This document shows positions 40,112 to 49,337 of a stretch of DNA of 64,000 nt, in pieces. Under the pieces are notes generated by a model. It was not told the origin of the DNA, searched no databases, and was given only the letters and a program-made list of their open reading frames with translations. Made by a program: the position numbers and the translations under genes. Position 1 is the stretch's first letter. Each line of letters opens with the position of its first letter. Source of the stretch: Chryseobacterium sp. CH25 (lineage in GTDB: Bacteria > Bacteroidota > Bacteroidia > Flavobacteriales > Weeksellaceae); assembly GCF_004119455.1 (NCBI RefSeq), contig NZ_NRQT01000005.1, positions 248,001 to 312,000 of the forward strand. Reading direction: 5' to 3'.

Positions 40112-40594
40112 CTATAAAGGCGAGATATACACTTCTATTTTAGTTCCGTCATAATTAAAAGTTCCATCAGGATTAATCTTTCCAAGAACCCATTTCATAT
40201 CTACCGGAACAGACCATGCAGAACCTAATGCAAACCCGTTGACGGATCTGATCTCATTTCCATTTCCTGTTGTAATAGCAGAATGAAACCAGGTTTTGTC
40301 TATAGGTCTGTAGAAACCAATGGCTTTTCCTTTAGCAATTGGTGAATATCCATCCCATTTTTTTCCTCCGGAATAATTGAAGGTTTCTAACCATTTCTGG
40401 CCTGCTGAACCTGCCAATTGATCCGGACTGATGCTGGCTCCTCTCATATACAAAGCATACGCTACCACATCATGGCAGACTCCGTTGCTGTACTTTGAAA
40501 TATTTTCTGCTCCTGAAAGAACGGCATGGGCTACAGGTGCCCTTTCAGATAAAGATAACTGAGCCTTTCTGGCTCCTTCTGGTGTTACTGACAT
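40112..40594 (-). CDS. Unknown protein with Cys-His motif
   Basis: A 160-residue protein without signal peptide. SNGVCHDVVAYALYMRGASI carries a cysteine at the head of a helix and IDKTWFHSAITTGNGNEIRS carries a histidine, the order seen in papain-like (NlpC/P60 or CHAP-type) enzymes; C and H are about 55 residues apart. It ends in a beta segment (GTKIEVYISPL). Peptidase or amidase activity is a guess. Its N-terminus (MSVTPEGARKAQLSLSERAP) suggests a domain once attached to a larger toxin-like protein. Confidence 0.62.
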   Translation of the reverse strand: MSVTPEGARKAQLSLSERAPVAHAVLSGAENISKYSNGVCHDVVAYALYMRGASISPDQLAGSAGQKWLETFNYSGGKKWDGYSPIAKGKAIGFYRPIDKTWFHSAITTGNGNEIRSVNGFALGSAWSVPVDMKWVLGKINPDGTFNYDGTKIEVYISPL

Positions 40595-40797
40595 ATTAAT
40601 ATTGTTTGTTTGGTTTCGTAAAGATAGTCATTTTAAAATTAATTGAAAATGAATGGATTATAATAAAAATGAATGAAAAAAGCGAAAAGTTTTTACTATT
40701 TCAGGCTCATAATAAACCATCGTAAATTTTCCTGTATGTACTTGACATATTGTGTATTAAATTGGATGTAAACGATTTAAAAATATAAACGCCAATT

Positions 40798-40919
40798 ATG
40801 AGACATACAATGAGATTAGTTATTCCATTATTATTTTCATTGGTACTTTACTGAATGTGTTCAGCCAGTCTGTAAGTAATAGAATTTCTAGACTTCCAGT
40901 TGGAAAAGTCCCATCGTAG
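40798..40919 (+). pseudogene. Signal-peptide remnant of a lost secreted protein
   Basis: ATG at 40798 encodes MRHTMRLVIPLLFSLVLY then stops at 40852. Adding one T to the TTT run near 40848 extends it as LLNVFSQSVSNRISRLPVGK with a stop at 40917, forming a normal cleavage site (FSQS) but almost no mature protein. The tail overlaps the convergent GNAT gene. Confidence 0.4.
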
Positions 40920-41391
40920 CATTATGATAATGATCCGGACGACCTTCTGTGTCTGTCATTTTCTTATCTCCCAAATAAGTAAAACCACACTTTACATAAT
41001 AATCCGTTAACCTCTGATTTCCAGCGGTAGTATCCATTCTTACATATAACTTATTGTGCTGAGGAGCGAATTGTTTTGCCCACTCTACAATCTGTTCAAC
41101 AAACTTTTGTCCGCGGAAGTTAGGGTTAGTAGCAATTCTGTGTATATAAATAGCTGGGTCTTCATTTTTTTCCGCCCAAACCTGATGATCGTCGAAAGTA
41201 ATACTCCAGACACAGGCTAGCTGTCCCTCTACTGTAATTTTAAAATGACGCCCTTCATTGATTTCGGTTTCAATCATTTTTCGATCAAACTCCGGCCATT
41301 GTACACCGGATACGGTTTTCTTAAAATCGGAAGCCATTTTGTATAAGCTAAGGACCGCCTCCATATCCTGCAAAGAAGTATTCACTATCAT
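40888..41391 (-). CDS. GNAT N-acetyltransferase
   Basis: A 167-residue GNAT protein: acetyl-CoA site IYIHRIATNPNFRGQKFVEQ, followed by the strand LYVRMDTTAGNQRLTDYYVK and CGFTYLGDKKM. The N-terminal arm (QDMEAVLSLYKMASDFKKTV) includes substrate-contacting helices. Substrate unknown. No operon partners. Confidence 0.85.
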   Translation of the reverse strand: MIVNTSLQDMEAVLSLYKMASDFKKTVSGVQWPEFDRKMIETEINEGRHFKITVEGQLACVWSITFDDHQVWAEKNEDPAIYIHRIATNPNFRGQKFVEQIVEWAKQFAPQHNKLYVRMDTTAGNQRLTDYYVKCGFTYLGDKKMTDTEGRPDHYHNATMGLFQLEV

Positions 41392-41546
41392 TATTCCTTG
41401 TTATAGAGCGAAGATACGAAAAATGCATGGGAGTCTTTCCTTATTGTTATTCAGAATGGGTATAAATACCGTTGGATTGCTAATGTTGCGTTGGGAAACG
41501 TAAATAAAAATACTATTTTTATCGGCCAAAAAAGAAAAGACCACGT

Positions 41547-42050
41547 ATGCCGACTGATGCTTCTCATAAGCTGATTCCGATGACAACCTTCGTGCTTGAA
41601 TATTATGCCCACGAAGGATATGCCGATCTTCAAACCCTGAGTTTGATGAATAATTATGCTAATTTTTTAAAACAATCCCTTACTCTGGGAATGTTTGTTC
41701 CTGTAGATCCCAACGGAAATGTATTGAAGGAACCGAAAAATTATGCTTCATGGAAATCATTGGAACATAATGACAGCAATGATGAAAGAACAGATATAGC
41801 AGGTTTTGAAGAATATGGTGAATATCAGAAAGCAGAACGTAATTGTATGTTTGAAGGTTTCAGAGTAGACTATAACGGGTATTCAAAAGTAAGAATTGTA
41901 GCTTCTTATGATACTTCTATAGAACTGTCATTCAATAAAAATGATCTTATCCCTACAGGTTTCAATGATGTAGAATCGTTAACTGTTTTTGATGATATCT
42001 TTTTAACTTCTAATGCTTTAAAGCTAATTGGGATAAAGGGTAAAAAATAA
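41547..42050 (+). CDS. Conserved protein of unknown function
   Basis: A 167-residue soluble protein (start ATG 41547, or 41580 for a 156-residue form). It contains EYYAHEGYADLQTLSLMNNY near the start and FEGFRVDYNGYSKVRIVASY near 105. No family recognised. Probably monocistronic; no terminator seen directly after it. Confidence 0.65.
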   Translation: MPTDASHKLIPMTTFVLEYYAHEGYADLQTLSLMNNYANFLKQSLTLGMFVPVDPNGNVLKEPKNYASWKSLEHNDSNDERTDIAGFEEYGEYQKAERNCMFEGFRVDYNGYSKVRIVASYDTSIELSFNKNDLIPTGFNDVESLTVFDDIFLTSNALKLIGIKGKK

Positions 42051-42163
42051 ACTGTCTATTATTTTACTTTATAGGCTATTATTGTTTTGTTAAATTTCTA
42101 CTTCTGTCACTCCGTAGGAGCCTAAATATCGTAAAGTAATTCTTTATACATAAGGATTTTTAA

Positions 42164-42329
42164 AACGCAAAGTTTATCTTTTGCTGCTGCTAAATTGTAA
42201 GTGAGCAAAGTGTTGATCGATTGAAAATCGATCTGATGAAGTGTATGGTTACCATTAGCTTAGTTAAAGGTTTTGCCGTAATTTTTGCTTCCTTAAGATG
42301 ATACATTTAGTAAATAAAATCTTTGCGTT
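42164..42329. repeat. MITE-like element with AACGCAAAG ends
   Basis: A 166-base stretch begins AACGCAAAG and ends CTTTGCGTT, with internal GATCGATTGAAAATCGATC palindrome and no frame. The word CGCAAAG or CTTTGCG also appears at 10315, 10517 and 15379, suggesting a dispersed family. The neighbouring 42051-42163 holds TCACTCCGTAGGAGCC, a recurring intergenic word. Confidence 0.55.
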
Positions 42330-42376
42330 ACATTCAGATATTTAGGATTATATATTTTAGAAAAATAGAAACAAAA

Positions 42377-42403
42377 AACCTTTATCAATAAAAGATAAAG
42401 GTT
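42377..42403 (-). terminator. Terminator hairpin
   Basis: 10-bp stem AACCTTTATC with loop AATAAAA, then a T run on the minus strand; 15 bases after the Cys-rich peptide gene. Confidence 0.75.
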
Positions 42404-42417
42404 CTGTTAAAATAATT

Positions 42418-42645
42418 TTATCTGACACATTCCCCAGAGCGGCATTGATATCCTGATGGACACAAGCCGTTAATACAAGGTCCTGCAACATCAGGATAAC
42501 ATCTCTCATCAGCTCTACAATGAGAATTAGGTGGACATAATCCAATGAGGTTTCCAATACAAACCCCTACAGGAAGAGGTAAATTAATCTCAATACCAAT
42601 TGCTCCGGCAATGTTTTTTAACGTTTTTCTGTTTAATTTTTTCAT
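42418..42645 (-). CDS. Cys-rich leader-peptide protein (bacteriocin-like)
   Basis: A 75-residue peptide starting MKKLNRKTLKNIAGA (42645), a Bacteroidota bacteriocin-type leader. The mature part has eight cysteines in two similar halves, each reading GLCPxxxxCRxxxC (GLCPPNSHCRADERC and GLCPSGYQCRSGEC), so it is a duplicated disulfide module of EB or knottin type. Likely exported and oxidised outside the cytoplasm. No processing or transport genes are adjacent. Target or function unknown. Confidence 0.75.
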   Translation of the reverse strand: MKKLNRKTLKNIAGAIGIEINLPLPVGVCIGNLIGLCPPNSHCRADERCYPDVAGPCINGLCPSGYQCRSGECVR

Positions 42646-42767
42646 GGTTTTCGTTTTAATAAGTATCATACTTTATTGAATATGAACAAATCAAAGGTAC
42701 TCATCCATTGATGAGCAGCATACAGTAGTTTTACTTAATCTTACAGAAAAGTGTTAAAGGTTTTGAA

Positions 42768-42798
42768 GCTGGAAGAGGGATGCTGGAAGTTACTGTTC
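42768..42798 (+). repeat. GCTGGAAG-word intergenic repeat
   Basis: GAAGCTGGAAGAGGGATGCT then GGAAGTTA, a third copy of the degenerate word repeat seen at 1911 and 18589. Confidence 0.45.
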
Positions 42799-42883
42799 AG
42801 CTTTTTATGTGTGAAAGTAATTCAAGCTCAAATATCTTTAGAACAGAACAAAACTATAATTGCTTTTCGGGCTTCTAACTTCC

Positions 42884-44404
42884 TCACTTTAGAAATGATT
42901 TAACAATAGTTACCAAGCTCATCAGAATAACAACTATCCCCACCACCACAAACATCTTCTTGGTTGGAAGTTTGGAAGTAAGCATTGCGGAAAACGGAGC
43001 GGTAAAGACTCCACCCAACAGAAGTCCCAAAACAATATTCCAATGATGAATTCCAATGGTGAAGATAAAAGTGATAGCACTTGTTAGTGTCAGCAAAAAC
43101 TTCGCAACTGTAGAACTACCTACCACATAACGGGGAATTCTTCCTTCTTTAATTAATGTTCCGGTTACTAATGGTCCCCAGCCACCTCCAGCAAAGGAAT
43201 CTATAAATCCTCCAACAAGTCCCAATACTCTCAGGTTAGTTCTTCTTTTGGTTTTAATACGGCTTTTATTTTTATCCTTAAAAGCGTTTCTGAGAATATT
43301 TGATCCCAAATATAAAGTATAGCAGGCAATGATAGGCTTTACAATGTGGGCATAATGCTCTCCATAATGAGATAAAGTTAATGCTCCAATGATAGATCCT
43401 ACAATAGCCAATGGAAATAATACCCAAACCATTTTTTTATTGACATTTCCCAATTTATAATGGCTAAACCCACCGGCTGCCGTTGTAAAAGATTCTGCTG
43501 AGTGAATACTTGCGCTTACAACAGGTGGGGGAACGTTCAGTAACAACAATATTGTGGTGCAGATTACGCCATATCCCATTCCCATAGATCCTGCTACAAT
43601 TTCAGCCAAGAAACCAGCAAGGAGCATCCAATAAAAAATATGACCGTCTTTACTGAGAAAAATCTGTATATCATCAGCAAGATCAAACTGATAAACAACA
43701 AGACCAAAAATTCCCAAAAGAAGCATAACTCCTATGATAGCAAGGTAAATATTAGCCTTTCTCTGAGCTATTTTGGTAATACTAATGAGTTTTTCCATCT
43801 CCAGATCAGGTTTTGCAGGAGAAATTTTTCCCTCGGATAGATATTGGGTAGTAATTTTATTAAGCTCTGTAACTTTGTGATTAAAATCTCCTTTCAACTG
43901 ATTGCGGATGTTCTGCATATTATCCAACACAAGATCCATTTCATCAGGGATGGTTTCTGTAAAAGTCTCTCTAAGTCTCTTGGCAATGGTTGGTGATTTT
44001 CCATTTGTAGAAATGGCAATTTTGAGACTTCCCTTTTTCACAATAGAACCTAAATAGAAATCACAGAGTTCAGGCTTGTCTGCAATATTAACCAATACGT
44101 TTTTCTGATGGGCCGCTTCACGGATCTGTGCAGCTAATTCAATGTCATTCACTGCGATAATTGCTACATCGGTATCATTGAAATCATCCCCATGATAAGC
44201 TCTTTCGTACAACTTTATATTTGAATACTGATTCTGTAAAGTTCTCACTTCAGGGCTAATTTCCTTGGCTATCAATCTTATTGGGGTTTCAGGAGAATTA
44301 CCCAATACCGATTCAAGCTTTTCAAGGGCAATTTTTCCACCTCCGATGATGAGTAACGATAGGGTTTCAAGTTTTAAAAATACGGGATATAAGGAATTGC
44401 TCAT
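42884..44404 (-). CDS. Siroheme synthase N-domain fused to TSUP transporter
   Basis: A 506-residue fusion. Residues 1 to about 210 are a Met8/CysG-N-type precorrin-2 dehydrogenase and ferrochelatase domain (LSLLIIGGGKIALEKLESVL, NDIELAAQIREAAHQKNVLV, NIADKPELCDFYLGSIVKKG, ISTNGKSPTIAKRLRE). After about residue 220 come eight hydrophobic helices of a TauE/SafE (TSUP) transporter with AGSMGMGYGVICTTILL and GGFIDSFAGGGWGPLV. The first half finishes siroheme for sulfite reductase; the second may export sulfite or import sulfate. Last gene of the sulfur locus, 5 bases from the receptor gene. Confidence 0.92.
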   Translation of the reverse strand: MSNSLYPVFLKLETLSLLIIGGGKIALEKLESVLGNSPETPIRLIAKEISPEVRTLQNQYSNIKLYERAYHGDDFNDTDVAIIAVNDIELAAQIREAAHQKNVLVNIADKPELCDFYLGSIVKKGSLKIAISTNGKSPTIAKRLRETFTETIPDEMDLVLDNMQNIRNQLKGDFNHKVTELNKITTQYLSEGKISPAKPDLEMEKLISITKIAQRKANIYLAIIGVMLLLGIFGLVVYQFDLADDIQIFLSKDGHIFYWMLLAGFLAEIVAGSMGMGYGVICTTILLLLNVPPPVVSASIHSAESFTTAAGGFSHYKLGNVNKKMVWVLFPLAIVGSIIGALTLSHYGEHYAHIVKPIIACYTLYLGSNILRNAFKDKNKSRIKTKRRTNLRVLGLVGGFIDSFAGGGWGPLVTGTLIKEGRIPRYVVGSSTVAKFLLTLTSAITFIFTIGIHHWNIVLGLLLGGVFTAPFSAMLTSKLPTKKMFVVVGIVVILMSLVTIVKSFLK

Positions 44405-44409
44405 CTTGA

Positions 44410-47283
44410 TTACAGTTTTAAATCATAGGTAAAAGCCAGATAGTACAAACCGCCAATTTCAGGACCTGCTGCATATTGGAAGTAACGTCTGTTCAGAAGA
44501 TTGGTGGCTCCAATTTTTACATTCGCGTGAATTTCAGGAATTTTCCAGCTTGCCTGGGCGTCTATGGTATAGTAAGCAGGAATTTGTCCGGATGCTAAAG
44601 GACTTTCCCACGCAAAACTATTCTGCCATCTGGCGACTACTGTAAATCCTATATTCTTAACAATTTCCCTGTTTCCCACACTTATATTCACCATCCACTT
44701 CGGCGTATTGAATGCCGTAATAAACAGGTCTGAAGAATTATTGGAAGCGAGGTCGTTATAAGATACATTGGCATTCACATTGTAGTTTTTAACTACATTA
44801 TACCGGATTCCAAAGGATGTTCCATAGCTTTTGTAAGTGGTGTTGCTATTGGTATATACTCTGTATCGGTCCTGTTTGCTTCTGTCTAACATTGCAAGAA
44901 CGGCTGTATTGCTTCCTATCTGGCTATTTTTAGGGACGGCTACTTCTACTTGACCCAGAAATCCTTCATAGATATTGTAGTAAAAGTCCCAGTCCAGCGC
45001 TAATTTATTATTAAAAAATACTGATTTATAGCCTATTTCAAAGGAATTGATCTTTTCCGGCTGTAATTTTTGCAGATTGGCAACGGCTAAAAGCTGTTTA
45101 TTGTCCTGTGCAGCCTGGCTCTGACTTTTTCCGCCATCTACATCAGCATTCACTGCTGCTGTAAACCTATCAATTGATGCTAACGTGTAAGAGTTTTCCA
45201 GATAGCCTAATCCGTCATTCACTTTTGTGAGTCCGCCTACTCTTCTTACATTTCCGTTATTCACGAAGGAAAGAGCTTCAAATAAAGATGGAAAACGGTA
45301 TCCGTTTTGAAAAGATGCTCTGAAATTGTGCTGTTTAACGGGAGAGTAAACAATACTTATTCTCGGATTTAGCTTAGCTTCAAATTCCGGATTCCTATCG
45401 ATACGAAGTGCTGCATTAATTTTTAATTTTTCATCAAAGAACAGCTTGGTAATCTGGGCAAAAGCTCCATATTTCTGATAGATTACATCTTTACCGAAAG
45501 TACCGTCAGATAAAGGGATATTTCTTTCTTTAACCGGTCTGTTAAAATCTACGAAGTTGTTTCCATCAGGTGTTATGCTGTACAAACGGTAATCTATTCC
45601 TGCTAAAAGGTTAAAAATCTTTACAAACCTGCTGAAATCATAAGTAAGTTCTCCCTGATAAAACCTGGATTTCTGTTCCAGTTTCGCTCCACCTGTTGCA
45701 GGAGCTCCGGCAATTCCTGCATTGGCAGAATCCCAGTTATTGATCCCGATAATTGTGTTTTTTAACTGTTCAAAGGCTGTAGTTCCTGGTACTACTCTAT
45801 TTTTATCCGCTTCACGACGTGCAATGATAAGCGCATCATTTAGGTTTGTGCCTGCATTGAGGTTATTTTGAAGTGCCGTCTGGAAGATATTTTTCCAGTT
45901 GTTATTAGAAAGGTTGGTAAGATCCAGATTATCAGCCAAAGGTTTCAGATTATAGGAATCTCCTGTATTTTCTATGGAGACATACGCTCTGAAAGTAAGT
46001 TCTTTGCCGGTAAGCTCTACTTTGTGGTTTTGTACGGTAGCATTCTGTAAACGGATTTTGTTTCCTCTTTGAAAAGTTCCGTCAAGTAATCCGTAACGGT
46101 ACACGTAAGAAGCTTTCCACTGATCTCCGAAACGATAGTATAATCCGGCATCAAATTTTATATTCTTTACTTCCGGACTTACGAGATCTTTTTCCAGATA
46201 TCCTGTTCTGGAAACATTAAATGTGGTTGGTTTCCCATTATAATCTACTTTTACCGCTACCCTGTTGTTTCTTTCGTCACCGTATTTGTTCCAAAGGTCT
46301 TCTGCCGGATTATTGGCTAAAGAAAAATTAGGATTCGCGGTGATTAATGAATTAGGATTCTGATCGGTCTGATTATTTGAAATCCAGTCTGTTCCAGTAA
46401 AATAGGAAGCATTTACTTTAACGGCAAAGTTTTTATTGAATACCTTGGCAAATCTTATGGCACTTTCCCCCAGAGAACTGATTTTATGATTGTAATTATC
46501 TACATGATTCACGCCGCCACGGAAATAAACACTTATTCCTTCTGATGTAAACGGATCTTTAGTCTGGAGACTTGCGAGTCCATTGATGGCATTCATTCCA
46601 TATAAAGCGGAAGCGGCTCCCGGAGTGACTTCCATCGATTGAATATCCAGCTCTGTAGGACCAATAGCGTTTCCAAGTGGAACTCCTAAGGTGGCAGACT
46701 GTACATCTACTCCATCCACCAACTGCATAAACCTGAAGTTATTGGGAGAATTAAATCCTCTGGAATTAGGAATTTTCAGCGTAAGACTGGAAGTTAGGAG
46801 TTGTAACCCTTTTACGTTTTCAAGGGTTTCATAAAATGAGGCAGCCGGACTTTCCCTAATTGTTTTAATATCAATTTTTTCAATAGCAATGGGAGATTTC
46901 AGAATTTTTTCAGGAATACGGGATGCGGAAATAACCACATCATCAATAATGGTATTCTGAGGATTAAGCCCAATGGTAAGTTTGTTGGAAAGCGAAAGAA
47001 TCTCCACAGTCTGGCTGGAAAAACCATCTTTATTGATAATCAAACGGAAAGGAATGGTAACTCTTGTTCTTATTTTAAAATTTCCAAGTTGATCTGTTGA
47101 TGCTGTATCCTGTGTATTTTCAATCTGAACTTTTACGGCATCAAGTCCTTTTTGAGTCCCTGTATTCTTAATGATTCCGCTTAATTCTATAAGCTGCTGT
47201 GCTTCTGCCAGATTGCAGAATAAAAATGTAAATAATATAACTCCTGTTTTAGGCAGGAAATATCCCTGTCTTTTGTTTTTCAT
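44410..47283 (-). CDS. TonB-dependent receptor of the sulfur locus
   Basis: A 957-residue outer-membrane receptor: signal peptide to about 28 (FCNLAEAQQ), a CarboxypepD_reg domain (IELSGIIKNTGTQKGLDAVK), plug (DDVVISASRIPEKILKSPIA, EVTPGAASALYGMNAINGLA) and a barrel ending YLAFTYDLKL. There is no adjacent SusD, so it is not a Sus-type pair. Sitting between cysI and the siroheme-TSUP gene, it probably imports a sulfur compound; the substrate is not predictable. Confidence 0.9.
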   Translation of the reverse strand: MKNKRQGYFLPKTGVILFTFLFCNLAEAQQLIELSGIIKNTGTQKGLDAVKVQIENTQDTASTDQLGNFKIRTRVTIPFRLIINKDGFSSQTVEILSLSNKLTIGLNPQNTIIDDVVISASRIPEKILKSPIAIEKIDIKTIRESPAASFYETLENVKGLQLLTSSLTLKIPNSRGFNSPNNFRFMQLVDGVDVQSATLGVPLGNAIGPTELDIQSMEVTPGAASALYGMNAINGLASLQTKDPFTSEGISVYFRGGVNHVDNYNHKISSLGESAIRFAKVFNKNFAVKVNASYFTGTDWISNNQTDQNPNSLITANPNFSLANNPAEDLWNKYGDERNNRVAVKVDYNGKPTTFNVSRTGYLEKDLVSPEVKNIKFDAGLYYRFGDQWKASYVYRYGLLDGTFQRGNKIRLQNATVQNHKVELTGKELTFRAYVSIENTGDSYNLKPLADNLDLTNLSNNNWKNIFQTALQNNLNAGTNLNDALIIARREADKNRVVPGTTAFEQLKNTIIGINNWDSANAGIAGAPATGGAKLEQKSRFYQGELTYDFSRFVKIFNLLAGIDYRLYSITPDGNNFVDFNRPVKERNIPLSDGTFGKDVIYQKYGAFAQITKLFFDEKLKINAALRIDRNPEFEAKLNPRISIVYSPVKQHNFRASFQNGYRFPSLFEALSFVNNGNVRRVGGLTKVNDGLGYLENSYTLASIDRFTAAVNADVDGGKSQSQAAQDNKQLLAVANLQKLQPEKINSFEIGYKSVFFNNKLALDWDFYYNIYEGFLGQVEVAVPKNSQIGSNTAVLAMLDRSKQDRYRVYTNSNTTYKSYGTSFGIRYNVVKNYNVNANVSYNDLASNNSSDLFITAFNTPKWMVNISVGNREIVKNIGFTVVARWQNSFAWESPLASGQIPAYYTIDAQASWKIPEIHANVKIGATNLLNRRYFQYAAGPEIGGLYYLAFTYDLKL

Positions 47284-47349
47284 TGTTCTTCTATTTTAGG
47301 TGAGTAAGAATGAGCTGTTTGAATGTGGTCTTTTATTTAACCACCCCGT

Positions 47350-47390
47350 CAAAAATTCTTTGAATTTTCGCCACCCCTCCAGCGGAGGGG
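47350..47390. repeat. CCCCTCC-AGC-GGAGGGG hairpin repeat
   Basis: Two small palindromes in a 352-base gap: AAAATTCTTTGAATTTT and a 7-bp GC stem CCCCTCC/GGAGGGG. The rest of 47284-47635 has a CAAAGTTTTTGTGACTTTTG word and no supported gene. A separate promoter for the receptor gene may lie here. Confidence 0.55.
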
Positions 47391-47635
47391 AATATGAAGT
47401 TTTTCAATTGTAACAAGGGTTTTACAAAACTTTAATGTGCTTTTATACACAAAGTATGTTACTTGAACAACTTTAATTGTCAAAGTTTTTGTGACTTTTG
47501 TGGTTTAAATAAAATTCAAACAGCATGTATGTTGTCTGTATTGAAAATCAACAGCACATACACATTCGTTCACCTAGAAGAAATGGTTGATGTTTTTTTA
47601 GTTTTTTCGGGTTATAAAAAAGGCTGGTCATATAA

Positions 47636-49309
47636 TCAGTTTAAGGTTTGTAAGTAACGGTATGAAAAGTCACCAAAGGTTTCTTCTGTATCTTTTTTCT
47701 GTACATAGATTCCGAAAAGTTCATCCAGAGTGGTCAGAATTTCTTCTTCACCAATGTTTTCTCTGTATTTCGTATTCAGACGCATTCCTAATCGGTCTCC
47801 TCCAATGTGAAGATTGTATTTCCCATAAGCTGTTCCTACAAATCCGATTTCAGCATTAGGAGATCTTCCGCATCCGTTAGGACATCCGGTCATTCTTATT
47901 GTAATATCGTCTTCTAAAAGACCATGTTTTTCAAGAATAGGCTCTATCTTGGTCACCAAAGATGGTAAATAACGCTGTGCTTCCGCCAGAGCCAGGGAAC
48001 ATGTATTTAAAGCAACACAGGCTACAGAGTTTTTACGCAGAGCACTTGCCTTTTCAGTAGCCTCTGAAATTCCATATTCGTGTAAAAGACTTTCTATAGC
48101 TGCTTTATCTTCTTGATTGATATCAGCAATAATCAGGTTTTGGTTACAGGTGAATCTGAAATTGACATCTGTGGTTTGAGCAATCTTTAATAATCCTGAT
48201 TTTAAAGGATAGCCTTCAATGTCAAGAACTCTTCCATGTTCTACAAACACAGTATAAAACCATTTCCCTTCATGGTTTTGAGTCCAGCCATAGCGGTCTT
48301 TTCTCTGTTCAAACTTAAATTCTCTTGCAGGTTCAAAGCTGAATCCGGTTCTTTTTTCTACTTCAGTTCTGTACTGATCGATGCCAAGCTTATCAATGGT
48401 ATATTTTAATCTTGAAAGTTTTCTGTCGCTTCTATTCCCAAAATCACGCTGTACAGTGATGATTTCATAGACTGCCTTTAAAGCTTTCTCTTCAGAATCT
48501 ACAAATCCAAGTACAGAAGCTAATCTTGCATAGGTAGCTTCATTTCCGTGAGTAGCTCCTAATCCGCCTCCTGCAGCAATATTGTATCCTACGATCTCAT
48601 TGTTTTCAACGATGGCAATCAAGGCAATATCATTAATGAATACATCTACATCATTATTGGGTGGAACGGCAATTCCGATCTTCAGCTTTCTGGGAAGATA
48701 TCTGTCCTGATATAAAGGATCTTCTTCAGTTTTTCGGTCTACAAGCAATTCATCATCAATCCAGATATCGTAATAAGATTTGGTTTTCGGAAGGCACATT
48801 TCACTGATTTTACCTGCCAATTCATAAGTTTGATGATGCAATGGCGATTCTGAAGGGTTGGCAGTACACGTCACATTTCTGTTCACATCCCCACAGGCAG
48901 CAATAGAATCAAGATGGTTCAGGTTAAAATTCTGAATAGTTGGTCTTAAATGTGATTTTAAAATACCATGCAGCTGAAGCGTCTGTCGGGTTGTTATTTT
49001 AATGGTTCCTGTAGAATGATCATTGGCAATATCATTCACTCCGATCCATTGATCTGAGGTTAAAAATCCACCGGGAAGTCTCAGTCTTATCATATAGGAA
49101 TACAGCCATTCCAGTTTTTTAGAAACACGTTCTTCCCTTCTGTCCCTGTCGTCCTGTTGGTACATTCCATGGAATTTGATTAAGGTCTGATCGTCTTCTC
49201 TTATGGCTCCTGTAAAATCATCGGCAAGACTTTCCTTTAAAGTCCCTCGGAGTCCGTTGCTTTGGGTTTTAATTCTTTCTACAGGGGAAAGATTATCTTT
49301 ATGGTTCAT
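47636..49309 (-). CDS. cysI: Sulfite reductase hemoprotein subunit
   Basis: A 557-residue assimilatory sulfite reductase beta subunit. It binds siroheme and a 4Fe-4S cluster through CVALNTC (C-x5-C) and CPNGC (C-x3-C) near residues 436 and 480. Substrate-site basics are in RLRLPGGFLTSDQW and TTRQTLQLHG. It reduces sulfite to sulfide with electrons from CysJ, encoded 28 bases upstream in the same operon. Length normal for CysI. Confidence 0.96.
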   Translation of the reverse strand: MNHKDNLSPVERIKTQSNGLRGTLKESLADDFTGAIREDDQTLIKFHGMYQQDDRDRREERVSKKLEWLYSYMIRLRLPGGFLTSDQWIGVNDIANDHSTGTIKITTRQTLQLHGILKSHLRPTIQNFNLNHLDSIAACGDVNRNVTCTANPSESPLHHQTYELAGKISEMCLPKTKSYYDIWIDDELLVDRKTEEDPLYQDRYLPRKLKIGIAVPPNNDVDVFINDIALIAIVENNEIVGYNIAAGGGLGATHGNEATYARLASVLGFVDSEEKALKAVYEIITVQRDFGNRSDRKLSRLKYTIDKLGIDQYRTEVEKRTGFSFEPAREFKFEQRKDRYGWTQNHEGKWFYTVFVEHGRVLDIEGYPLKSGLLKIAQTTDVNFRFTCNQNLIIADINQEDKAAIESLLHEYGISEATEKASALRKNSVACVALNTCSLALAEAQRYLPSLVTKIEPILEKHGLLEDDITIRMTGCPNGCGRSPNAEIGFVGTAYGKYNLHIGGDRLGMRLNTKYRENIGEEEILTTLDELFGIYVQKKDTEETFGDFSYRYLQTLN

Positions 49310-49337
49310 AATTGTTTTCTTTTAAGGGTGTGGGGTT

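Noticed and set aside
47463..47657. 64-residue plus-strand frame in the gap before cysI
   Set aside because: No ribosome-binding site, no motif, and it runs into the end of cysI on the other strand; composition is like intergenic repeats.
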